NCBI GenBank assembly: GCA_937983305.1
Contig: CALKAJ010000288.1
Coordinates: 1-6,775, forward strand
Length of the DNA: 6,775 nt
Direction: 5' to 3'
Origin: an uncultured Ignavibacteriota bacterium
GTDB taxonomy: Bacteria > Bacteroidota > Ignavibacteria > Tepidaquicellales > Tepidaquicellaceae
In this document: positions 1 to 5,532 of the stretch, piece by piece
Layout of the letters: every line of letters starts with the position of its first letter
How positions within the stretch are numbered: the first letter of the stretch is position 1
Translations under genes and position numbers: made by a program
The notes under the pieces: model-generated
The model's database searches: none
What the model was told of the DNA's origin: nothing
The model's input: the letters and a program-made list of their open reading frames with translations, nothing else

Positions 1-24
1 TATATTGGAATTATGGGTTCGGGT

Positions 25-1665
25 TTAGTACATACCGCCCATATCACCCATACCGCCTCCGGGAGGCATCATAGGCATTTTTTCTTTTTCAGGTTTTTCG
101 CAAATAGTAGCTTCGGTCATAAGTAATAATGAAGCAACTGAGGCTGCATTTTCAAGTGCAACTCTTGTTACCTTTGTCGGGTCAATAACACCGGCTTTTA
201 TTAAATCTTCATATTCGCTTGTAGCGGCATTATATCCATAGCTTCCTTTGCCGTCTTTAACCTTATTAACAATTACTGAACCTTCTTCACCGGCATTGAA
301 TACGATTTGTCTGATAGGTTCTTCAATTGATTTCCTGATTATATTTACGCCGAGTTTGATATCTTCGTTCTCAGGTTTTGTTTTATCAAGAACATTTGCT
401 ACTCTAAGTAAAGCAACACCGCCGCCGGGAACTATTCCTTCTTCAACGGCAGCTCTTGTAGCATGTAAAGCATCTTCTACTCTTGCTTTCTTTTCTTTCA
501 TTTCAATCTCGGTTGATGCACCAATCTTTAATACTGCAACACCACCGCTGAGTTTGGCAAGTCTTTCCTGAAGTTTTTCTTTATCGTAATCTGATGTTGT
601 TTTATCAATCTGATTTTTAATTTCACTGATTCTTTTCTTGATATTATCTTTTGTTCCGGCACCTTCAACGATAGTAGTATTATCTTTGTCAACAACAACT
701 CTTTCTGCAGTACCAAGATAAGATAATGTTGCATTTTCGAGTTTATAACCTTGTTCTTCGGAAATAACTGTACCATTTGTAAGTATTGCAATATCTTCAA
801 GCATTGCTTTTCTTCTGTCGCCAAATCCGGGAGCTTTTACTGCACAAATCTTCAAAGTTCCGCGAAGTTTATTTACTACTAAAGTAGCAAGTGCTTCACC
901 TTCGAGGTCTTCAGAGATAATGAGTAAAGGTCTTCCTTGCTGAGCAACTTTCTCTAAAATCGGGAGAAGGTCTTTCATCGCGGAAATTTTCTTGTCGTGG
1001 ATAAGAATCATAGGTTTCTCAAGTTCAGCTTCCATTGAATCTGCATTTGTGACGAAATAAGGTGAAAGATAGCCGCGGTCAAACTGCATACCTTCAACAA
1101 CATCAACTGTAGTATCTGTACCTTTTGCTTCTTCAACTGTGATTACGCCGTCTTTGCCGACTTTATCCATTGCTTCAGCAATTAAATCTCCGATAATTTT
1201 ATCATTGTTTGCGGAGATAGAACCAACCTGTGCAATTTCTTTATTATCTTTAATAGGCTGGGATAACTCTTTTAAGCCTTTAATAAGTTCACTGACTGCA
1301 AGGTCAATTCCTCTTTTTAAATCCATTGGATTTGCACCGCTGGTTACGTATTTCAAACCTTCGCGATAGATTGCCTGAGCTAAAACAGTAGCAGTAGTTG
1401 TTCCGTCACCGGCTACATCACTTGTTTTAGAAGCAACTTCTTTGACCATTTGAGCACCCATATTTTCAATCGGGTCTTCAAGTTCAACTTCTTTAGCTAC
1501 GGTGACACCGTCTTTTGTAACTGTAGGTGCACCAAATTTTTTTTCAATAACAACATTGCGGCCTTTGGGACCCAATGTTACTTTCACTGCATTTGCAAGT
1601 TTATCAACACCTTTCATTAAGGCTGCTCTTGCTTCAGTGTCAAAGTTAATTAATTTTGATGACAT
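25..1665 (-). CDS. groEL: Chaperonin GroEL (Hsp60), 60 kDa subunit
   Basis: Cytosolic ATP-driven folding chaperone that works as a double ring of 14 subunits with the GroES lid. The 546-residue length is normal and the protein is collinear with E. coli GroEL throughout. Visible landmarks are the N-terminal TLGPKGRNV segment (residues 30-38), D52 in TKDGVTVAKE, the nucleotide-binding GDGTTT (86-91), the RVEDALHATRAAVEEG stretch with the catalytic aspartate at D398 (same number as E. coli), and PGGG just after it. The tail is the usual flexible Gly/Met-rich repeat, ending GGMGDMGGMY. The ATG start is supported by a strong ribosome site (AAGGAG, 7 bases upstream). It lies 31 bases downstream of groES and is surely co-transcribed from the CIRCE-controlled promoter. 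Only 24 bases follow the stop in this window, so its terminator is not visible. Confidence 0.99.
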   Translation of the reverse strand: MSSKLINFDTEARAALMKGVDKLANAVKVTLGPKGRNVVIEKKFGAPTVTKDGVTVAKEVELEDPIENMGAQMVKEVASKTSDVAGDGTTTATVLAQAIYREGLKYVTSGANPMDLKRGIDLAVSELIKGLKELSQPIKDNKEIAQVGSISANNDKIIGDLIAEAMDKVGKDGVITVEEAKGTDTTVDVVEGMQFDRGYLSPYFVTNADSMEAELEKPMILIHDKKISAMKDLLPILEKVAQQGRPLLIISEDLEGEALATLVVNKLRGTLKICAVKAPGFGDRRKAMLEDIAILTNGTVISEEQGYKLENATLSYLGTAERVVVDKDNTTIVEGAGTKDNIKKRISEIKNQIDKTTSDYDKEKLQERLAKLSGGVAVLKIGASTEIEMKEKKARVEDALHATRAAVEEGIVPGGGVALLRVANVLDKTKPENEDIKLGVNIIRKSIEEPIRQIVFNAGEEGSVIVNKVKDGKGSYGYNAATSEYEDLIKAGVIDPTKVTRVALENAASVASLLLMTEATICEKPEKEKMPMMPPGGGMGDMGGMY

Positions 1666-1672
1666 ATTTTTT

Positions 1673-1678
1673 CTCCTT
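1673..1678 (-). promoter_or_regulatory. Ribosome binding site of groEL
   Basis: The minus strand reads AAGGAG seven bases before the groEL ATG. It is the clearest Shine-Dalgarno sequence in the window. This is notable because pyk, the dehydrogenase and the lipoprotein show none; strong sites are kept here for highly expressed heat-shock genes. Confidence 0.85.
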
Positions 1679-1696
1679 TAAATTTCTTTTTTAAAA

Positions 1697-1981
1697 TTAG
1701 ATGATTGCATAAATATCGGATTCTCTCATTATCAGATATTCAACTCCGTCAACTGTAACTTCAGTACCGGAGTATTTACCGTAGAGAACTTTATCGCCAA
1801 CTTTAACTTCGTTTTCAAATGTTTTTCCGTCGTCGGCAACTTTTCCTTTTCCAACTGCAACTACTTCACCTTGCATAGGTTTTTCTTTTGCTGTATCGGG
1901 AATAATAATTCCGGAAGCTGTTTTTTCTTCTGCCGGGAGTGGTTTTACAAGCACTCTGTCGGCTAAGGGTTTAATGTTCAT
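1697..1981 (-). CDS. groES: Co-chaperonin GroES (Hsp10)
   Basis: The heptameric lid of the GroEL chamber, acting in the cytosol. At 94 residues it has the standard length. It opens with NIKPLADRVLVKPL, the typical first beta strand. The mobile loop follows (about residues 16-32), with the GroEL-contacting hydrophobic tripeptide III at 25-27, equivalent to IVL in E. coli. The core shows GEVVAVGKG and VKVGDKVLYGKYSGTEV, and the end has the usual YLIMRESDIYAII. The ATG start is preceded on the minus strand by AAAGGA with 6-base spacing. It is the first gene of the groES-groEL operon, with the CIRCE operator in its 5' leader. Confidence 0.99.
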   Translation of the reverse strand: MNIKPLADRVLVKPLPAEEKTASGIIIPDTAKEKPMQGEVVAVGKGKVADDGKTFENEVKVGDKVLYGKYSGTEVTVDGVEYLIMRESDIYAII

Positions 1982-1987
1982 AAATTA

Positions 1988-1993
1988 TCCTTT
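1988..1993 (-). promoter_or_regulatory. Ribosome binding site of groES
   Basis: The minus strand reads AAAGGA six bases before the groES ATG, a good Shine-Dalgarno match that fixes the start. Confidence 0.7.
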
Positions 1994-2032
1994 CTTTTAA
2001 ATTTATGTTAATTAATGATTTATAAAATTTTA

Positions 2033-2059
2033 TTAGCACTCTCTTGAATGTAGTGCTAA
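2033..2059 (-). promoter_or_regulatory. CIRCE operator (HrcA binding site) of groESL
   Basis: An inverted repeat with arms TTAGCACTC and TAGTGCTAA on the plus strand, separated by exactly nine bases. The known CIRCE consensus is TTAGCACTC-N9-GAGTGCTAA, so 17 of 18 arm positions match; only the first base of the second arm differs. CIRCE is bound by the repressor HrcA, whose activity depends on GroEL, giving heat-shock control of the operon. The site overlaps the end of the predicted -10 element and the expected transcription start, and lies about 50 bases upstream of the groES ATG. HrcA itself is not encoded in this window. Confidence 0.95.
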
Positions 2060-2086
2060 AATAATGAGAATAGATTAATATGTCAA
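2058..2086 (-). promoter_or_regulatory. Promoter of groES-groEL
   Basis: Read on the minus strand, a perfect TTGACA (2081-2086) is followed after 17 bases by TATTTT (2058-2063). The same bases also fit the Bacteroidota-type pattern TTG ... TAnnTTTG with one mismatch (TATTTTAG, 20 bases after TTG), so either type of housekeeping sigma factor could read it. The last TT of the -10 box are the first bases of the CIRCE arm on this strand, so repressor binding would block polymerase directly. Transcription should begin inside CIRCE. The positions are seen directly; promoter activity is inferred. Confidence 0.75.
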
Positions 2087-2142
2087 TACCAGAAACAGGT
2101 ATAAAGAAAAAAATGGTAAGGAGTATGGAATTTCAGATTATA

Positions 2143-3561
2143 TCAGATATCCAAAATTCTAATGGTATTAGCGGAATCAGGCAGAACCACGGGATAACTT
2201 AAAATTGCAACAACCTTATCCCCTTTTTTTAAAATTCCTGATTTGATACCGATTTCGATTATAAAAGAGAAAATATCTTCAGGATTTGAAAGTGTTTCAT
2301 TCAATATAGTATCAACACCCCATAAAATAGAAGATTTTCTCAAAATGTTTTCTTCATCAGCTACAGCGATAATATGAGATTCAGGTCTTAGATTGGAGAG
2401 CAGGAGAGGAGAACGCCCTTTTTTAGTTATTGAGATAATAGCTTTTGCAGAAATGGTATCGGAAATTTCAACTGCGGTTTTGCATATAATACCTAATACA
2501 TTTCCGGGTTCATTTTCGGGAAAGTCAGAATAGTTTGATTTCGTTTTTTTTATTTCTTCGGTTTGTTCAATAATTCTATCCATCATCTGAACAGTGATTT
2601 CAGGATATTCACCAACTGAAGTTTCGGCAGATAACATAACACAATCGGTGCCATCGAGAATTGCATTGGCAACGTCTGAAGCTTCTGCTCTTGTAGGAGT
2701 AGGATTTGATATCATGCTTTCAAGCATTTGTGTAGCAGTAATAACGGGCACTTTAGCACTATTACATTTAGAGATAATAAGTTTTTGCATAGCAGGAACT
2801 TTTTCGGGAGAAACTTCAACTCCAAGGTCACCCCTGGCAACCATAATTACATCTGTGGCTTTAATAATAGAGTCAATATTTGCAATGGCTTCAGGTCTTT
2901 CAATTTTAGCAATGACAGGAATATCAACATCATAGGAGTTTATAATTTTTTTCAGTGAATAAATATCATCGGCTTTTCTAACAAAGCTCAGAGCAAAGAA
3001 ATCAATTTGATTGTTAACTCCAAATTCAATATCTCTGATATCTTTTTCTGTTATTGAAGGGAGTGACAAATTTGTATCCGGGAGATTAATGCCTTTTTTA
3101 TTGGAAATATATCCCGGGTTAAAGACTTTACACAAAGCCGAATCATTATCTTTTGAGATAACGAGCAATGAAATTTTTCCGTCGTCAATTAAGATTCTTT
3201 CGTTAATTTTGAGGTCATCAATTATGTCGGAATCATTTACAGGAATAGTTTTCCCGTTGCCAATGATATTATCTTTAACGAGACGGACTTCGTCATTAGC
3301 ACTGACAAAAATTTTTCCGTTTTCGAAATTACCGGTTCGGATTTTTGGTCCGGATAAATCAAGAATTATTGGAATAATTCTACCTGTCTTTTTCTCAGCC
3401 TCTCTGACATTTGAAATATATTCCGAGTGAGTTTTATAATCGCCATGCGAAAAATTTAATCTTACCAGATCGAGTCCCGAATTAATAAGTCCAACAATTT
3501 TTTCTACCGTAGAAGTAGCGGGACCTAATGTGCAAATAATTTTAGTCTTTTTGAATATCAA
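2143..3561 (-). CDS. pyk: Pyruvate kinase, probably potassium-independent type
   Basis: Catalyses the last step of glycolysis in the cytosol, phosphoenolpyruvate + ADP to pyruvate + ATP. The 472-residue length is typical of bacterial enzymes. The A/B barrel shows TKIICTLGPAT at the start, R34-x-N36-x-S38 in RLNFSHGD, and D68 and R75 in LDLSGPKIRTG. It also has the signature VIAKIERPEAI with catalytic K219 and metal-binding E221, D245 in ARGDLGVE, and T277 in TATQMLESM, followed by NPTPTRAEASDVANAILDG. The C domain runs from about 355 to the end. K73 takes the place of the glutamate (rabbit Glu117) found in potassium-dependent enzymes. The start is TTG. No ATG lies in frame upstream before a stop ten codons back, and this start gives the conserved N-terminus. 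No Shine-Dalgarno is visible. It lies upstream of groES in the same direction with no evident terminator between, and is divergent from the dehydrogenase. Confidence 0.98.
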   Translation of the reverse strand: MIFKKTKIICTLGPATSTVEKIVGLINSGLDLVRLNFSHGDYKTHSEYISNVREAEKKTGRIIPIILDLSGPKIRTGNFENGKIFVSANDEVRLVKDNIIGNGKTIPVNDSDIIDDLKINERILIDDGKISLLVISKDNDSALCKVFNPGYISNKKGINLPDTNLSLPSITEKDIRDIEFGVNNQIDFFALSFVRKADDIYSLKKIINSYDVDIPVIAKIERPEAIANIDSIIKATDVIMVARGDLGVEVSPEKVPAMQKLIISKCNSAKVPVITATQMLESMISNPTPTRAEASDVANAILDGTDCVMLSAETSVGEYPEITVQMMDRIIEQTEEIKKTKSNYSDFPENEPGNVLGIICKTAVEISDTISAKAIISITKKGRSPLLLSNLRPESHIIAVADEENILRKSSILWGVDTILNETLSNPEDIFSFIIEIGIKSGILKKGDKVVAILSYPVVLPDSANTIRILDI

Positions 3562-3576
3562 TTTTGAAAGGATTAA

Positions 3577-3584
3577 ATTATAAT
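3577..3584. promoter_or_regulatory. Possible shared -10 region between pyk and the dehydrogenase
   Basis: The gap between the two divergent starts is only 53 bases and almost entirely A/T. ATTATAAT here contains TATAAT on the plus strand (3579-3584) and TATAAT on the minus strand (3577-3582). It could therefore serve as the -10 box in both directions, leaving leaders of about 23 bases (rightwards) and under 10 bases (leftwards). Neither direction has a good -35 box at the right distance. In such AT-rich DNA a chance match is quite possible. Confidence 0.3.
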
Positions 3585-3614
3585 TAAATTAAATTTCATA
3601 AAATTAAAATAAAA

Positions 3615-4385
3615 ATGAAAGACATTTCAGGTAAAACAGCATTTATTACGGGAGTATCAAGCGGCTTTGGCAAAGCTATAGCTTACAAATTAGCATCGAA
3701 CGGGTGTAATCTGATAATCTGCTCAAGACGAATTGAAAGAATTAATAAAATTGCAAAAGATATTGAGAAGAAATTCAAAGTAGAGGTATTCGCATTTAAG
3801 CTTGATGTAAGAGCATACGAGTCAGTAAAAAAGGCAGTGAAAGCATTGCCTGCAAAATGGAGGAAAATAGATATACTTGTTAATAATGCGGGATTATCGA
3901 GAGGTTTAAATAAAATTCAGGACGGAGAGTTGAGGGATTGGGAAGAGATGCTTGATACGAATGTAAAAGGTTTACTATATGTTACAAAGGAGATTATACC
4001 ATTGATGATGAAAAATAATTCCGGGCATATTGTAAATATAGGTTCAATTGCCGGGCACGAAGTATATCCTGCCGGGAATGTATATTGTGCAAGCAAGCAT
4101 GCTGTTGATGCATTGACAAAAGGGTTCAGAATGGATCTTGTCGAAACTCCGATTAGAGTTTCAACTGTAGATCCGGGCTTAGCCGAGACAGAATTCAGTT
4201 TGGTAAGATTCAGAGGCAACAAAGAAAAGGCGAAAAATGTTTATAAAGGTATAGAGCCGTTAAGTGCAGAGGATGTAGCCGAGGCAGTTGAATTTGTGGT
4301 AACACGTAAAGATAATTTTGTAATAGCGGAGATGGTATTATTACCAAAGTCACAGGCATCGGCAATGCTTACGATAAAGAAGTAA
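3615..4385 (+). CDS. ydfG: NADP-dependent short-chain dehydrogenase, YdfG family
   Basis: A classical short-chain dehydrogenase/reductase of 256 residues that follows E. coli YdfG along its full length. YdfG oxidises L-allo-threonine, serine and 3-hydroxy acids with NADP, and reduces malonic semialdehyde. The cofactor fold shows T12-G13-x3-G17-x-G19, R38-R39 after the second strand (typical of NADP preference), LDVR (63-66) and NNAG (90-93). The catalytic set is N116, S144, Y157 and K161. YdfG-like stretches include LPAKW, IDILVNNAGLSRG, GNVYCASK, DPGLAETEFSLVRFRG and LSAEDVAEAV. The ATG is preceded only by an A/T run with no Shine-Dalgarno. It is divergent from pyk and followed by tRNA genes, so it appears to be a single-gene unit. 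The family assignment is firm; the exact substrate is inferred, and the gene symbol is meant at family level. Confidence 0.94.
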   Translation: MKDISGKTAFITGVSSGFGKAIAYKLASNGCNLIICSRRIERINKIAKDIEKKFKVEVFAFKLDVRAYESVKKAVKALPAKWRKIDILVNNAGLSRGLNKIQDGELRDWEEMLDTNVKGLLYVTKEIIPLMMKNNSGHIVNIGSIAGHEVYPAGNVYCASKHAVDALTKGFRMDLVETPIRVSTVDPGLAETEFSLVRFRGNKEKAKNVYKGIEPLSAEDVAEAVEFVVTRKDNFVIAEMVLLPKSQASAMLTIKK

Positions 4386-4403
4386 AGAAGAATTATTTTT
4401 GTA

Positions 4404-4434
4404 TTTGAAAAAATAAAAAAATATTATATTTTTG
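4404..4434 (+). promoter_or_regulatory. Bacteroidota-type promoter of the tRNA-Gly/tRNA-Cys unit
   Basis: TTTG (4404-4407) is followed after 19 bases by TATTTTTG (4427-4434). This fits exactly the -33/-7 pattern described for Bacteroidota housekeeping promoters (TTG or TTTG, then TAnnTTTG after roughly 17-23 bases). Transcription would begin a few bases past the second box, just before tRNA-Gly begins at 4447. The motif and spacing are seen directly; activity is inferred. Confidence 0.7.
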
Positions 4435-4446
4435 AAGACCATAAAA

Positions 4447-4519
<73 letters not shown>

Positions 4520-4573
4520 CTTCTTATTTTGGAACAATTATTGGCTTATTACTCCAAAAATGAAAAAAATAAT

Positions 4574-4646
4574 GGCGTCGTACCCAAGTGGCTAAGGGGT
4601 CAGTCTGCAAAACTGCTATGCATCGGTTCGAATCCGATCGACGCCT
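4574..4646 (+). tRNA. tRNA-Cys (anticodon GCA)
   Basis: A complete cloverleaf of 73 bases. Acceptor GGCGTCG pairs fully with CGACGCC (4639-4645). T4646 is the discriminator, the U73 expected for cysteine identity. The anticodon GCA is at 4607-4609 in loop CTGCAAA. The D stem is three pairs (CCC/GGG) with an A13-A22 mismatch, a trait also known from E. coli tRNA-Cys. Position 15-48 is an ordinary G-C, unlike the G-G of E. coli. The top pair of the anticodon stem (27-43) is a T-C mismatch. The T arm is ATCGG-TTCGAAT-CCGAT. CCA is not encoded. No separate promoter is evident, so it is likely co-transcribed with tRNA-Gly. Confidence 0.97.
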
Positions 4647-4670
4647 CAGGAAGAAAAATTCAAAAAAAAT

Positions 4671-4712
4671 GTGGCTAAGGGGTTCCCGAGTTCTCGGGAC
4701 AAAACTGTTATG
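4671..4712 (+). pseudogene. Broken tRNA-Cys fragment interrupted by a palindrome
   Basis: Bases 4671-4683 are identical to tRNA-Cys 4588-4600 (tRNA positions 15-27). Bases 4700-4712 match 4608-4620 (positions 35-47) at 12 of 13. The two blocks keep their order. Between them, the seven bases of positions 28-34 (CAGTCTG in the intact gene) are replaced by 16 bases that form a perfect palindrome. No acceptor stem, T arm or intact anticodon remains, so this cannot be a working tRNA. It most likely derives from a partial local duplication of the neighbouring gene followed by insertion of a palindromic element; the order of events is inference. Confidence 0.8.
4684..4699. repeat. Perfect palindrome inside the tRNA-Cys relic
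   Basis: TCCCGAG, two bases, then CTCGGGA: a seven-base inverted repeat, realistically a six-pair hairpin with GTTC loop. It is GC-rich compared with its surroundings and replaces the anticodon-arm bases of the duplicated tRNA. It may be one copy of a small dispersed palindromic repeat, but only one copy is present in this window. Confidence 0.85.
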
Positions 4713-4719
4713 GTGTTTG

Positions 4720-4745
4720 CTTTCCCAAACCGGAGTTTGGGAAAG
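4720..4745. repeat. Perfect 11-bp hairpin with CGGA loop
   Basis: The arm CTTTCCCAAAC (4720-4730) is exactly complementary to GTTTGGGAAAG (4735-4745) across a four-base loop. It is the longest perfect inverted repeat I found in the window. It lies 20 bases after the shorter palindrome and shares the TCCC...GGGA theme. It is not followed by a T run on either strand, so it is not a standard terminator by itself. It could be a dispersed palindromic repeat, or an RNA-stabilising hairpin at the end of the tRNA transcript or of the convergent lipoprotein mRNA. Confidence 0.85.
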
Positions 4746-4750
4746 AGGAG

Positions 4751-4780
4751 AAAATTCTTTTCATTTAAGAATTTTATTTT
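4751..4780 (+). terminator. Possible terminator of the tRNA unit
   Basis: AAAATTCTT (4751-4759) and AAGAATTTT (4767-4775) form a nine-pair stem with a seven-base loop. On the plus strand ATTTT and further T's follow, resembling a rho-independent terminator. The stem has only one G-C pair, so it would be weak on its own; the strong hairpin just before it may help. It also overlaps the stop codon of the convergent lipoprotein gene, so it may act at the end of both transcripts. Confidence 0.4.
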
Positions 4781-5370
4781 TCCAGGAATATTTTGTCTTT
4801 TTGCAAAGAATTCAAAATAGCATCAGCAAGAAGGTCGATGATTTCAAGGTTATCGAAGCAATTCTCGATTTTGATTGTATAAACCCATACGCTTGAAGGA
4901 AATCCGGAAACATAAAGAGTCACGTCGAAAATAACAATCCTGTCAATTTCTTCTGCATCTTTGTATGAATTAAAATCAACAAGTTTTTTTTCAAATTTTT
5001 GATAGATTTTCCCGCTTTTTGTAACGCACTTCAGGTTCATTCCTTCAAAACTAATAACAAGAAAAGCCGAATTTTGATTTTCTTCGAGACTTTGAAAAAT
5101 CAGTTTTTCAGTAATTCTTTTCTCAAAACCGTATTGACTAAAACTGCTATTGCAATTCAAATTAAGTGATGATAATTTTTTCAATGCAGAATTTTCCGTA
5201 TTAATTCTGAGTTCTTTATTTTTAAAGTTTGAGGAAATAAAAATTTTCTCCGGGTATAAAGGGACCAGTGAAGTATCTTTCCATCCATTGGCAAAAAATT
5301 CAGGAGAGGAGCATCCGGAAAATGCAGAGTTGAGAACCACGCAAACAAATATAGCCCAAAAAATTTTCAT
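4774..5370 (-). CDS. Putative lipoprotein of unknown function
   Basis: I do not recognise this protein with confidence. From the ATG at 5368-5370 it has 198 residues. It begins MKIFWAIFVCVVLNSAFSGC, a short basic start, a hydrophobic stretch and a cysteine at position 20 preceded by Ser-Gly, followed by SSP. This is a plausible lipoprotein signal peptide, although Phe rather than Leu sits at -3. The mature part alternates beta-like strands (EKIFISS, FLVISFEGMNL, RIVIFDVTLYVSG, VWVYTIKIEN) with a C-terminal helix ending in a Lys-rich tail. This pattern is reminiscent of small periplasmic lipoproteins that begin 'K-I-hydrophobic' and end 'VW-x-x-x ... helix', but I cannot name a family. An in-frame TTG at 5398-5400 would add ten residues; ATG is preferred because it gives a proper signal peptide. 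No Shine-Dalgarno is visible. It is divergent from the two-component system and convergent with the tRNAs. Confidence 0.75.
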   Translation of the reverse strand: MKIFWAIFVCVVLNSAFSGCSSPEFFANGWKDTSLVPLYPEKIFISSNFKNKELRINTENSALKKLSSLNLNCNSSFSQYGFEKRITEKLIFQSLEENQNSAFLVISFEGMNLKCVTKSGKIYQKFEKKLVDFNSYKDAEEIDRIVIFDVTLYVSGFPSSVWVYTIKIENCFDNLEIIDLLADAILNSLQKDKIFLEK

Positions 5371-5487
5371 ACAATAATTAATTCGCTTTAAATTTATCAA
5401 CTTATGATAAAAAATTCAATACAAAATTCAGATACATATAGTTACAATTTATTACAAAAGGAAAAAGACAATAGAAAAAAATTACTT

Positions 5488-5495
5488 TAAGTTTG
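5488..5495 (+). promoter_or_regulatory. Possible -7 element of the response regulator operon
   Basis: TAAGTTTG fits the Bacteroidota -7 pattern TAnnTTTG exactly and lies 37 bases before the ATG of the response regulator. No TTG/TTTG element is found 17-23 bases upstream, so only half of the expected promoter is present. That would suit an activator-dependent or autoregulated promoter, but chance is also possible in this AT-rich gap. Confidence 0.35.
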
Positions 5496-5532
5496 TAAAA
5501 GAAATCCATAGATTTAAGAAAAAAAGACAGAA

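Noticed and set aside
248..1369. Plus-strand and alternative-frame open frames within groEL
   Set aside because: They are shadows of the highly conserved groEL frame, without ribosome sites or protein-like motifs.
2086..2102. Inverted repeat ATACC-N7-GGTAT just upstream of the groESL -35 box
   Set aside because: Only five pairs with a seven-base loop and no known operator match; expected by chance.
2594..3430. Plus-strand open frames inside pyk, with some hydrophobic stretches
   Set aside because: The frame of pyk is unambiguous, and the antisense frames look like complement artefacts.
4417..4433. AAAAATAT-T-ATATTTTT palindrome after the dehydrogenase gene, considered as its terminator
   Set aside because: It consists only of A/T pairs with a one-base loop, and it overlaps the better-supported tRNA promoter.
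5371..5400. Upstream TTG start that would add ten residues to the lipoprotein
   Set aside because: It would put polar and charged residues before the signal peptide and has no ribosome site; the internal ATG gives a normal lipoprotein signal.
5391..5419. TTGAAT-N17-TAAATT on the minus strand as promoter of the lipoprotein gene
   Set aside because: Weak match to both boxes in very AT-rich DNA; no better than chance without start-site data.
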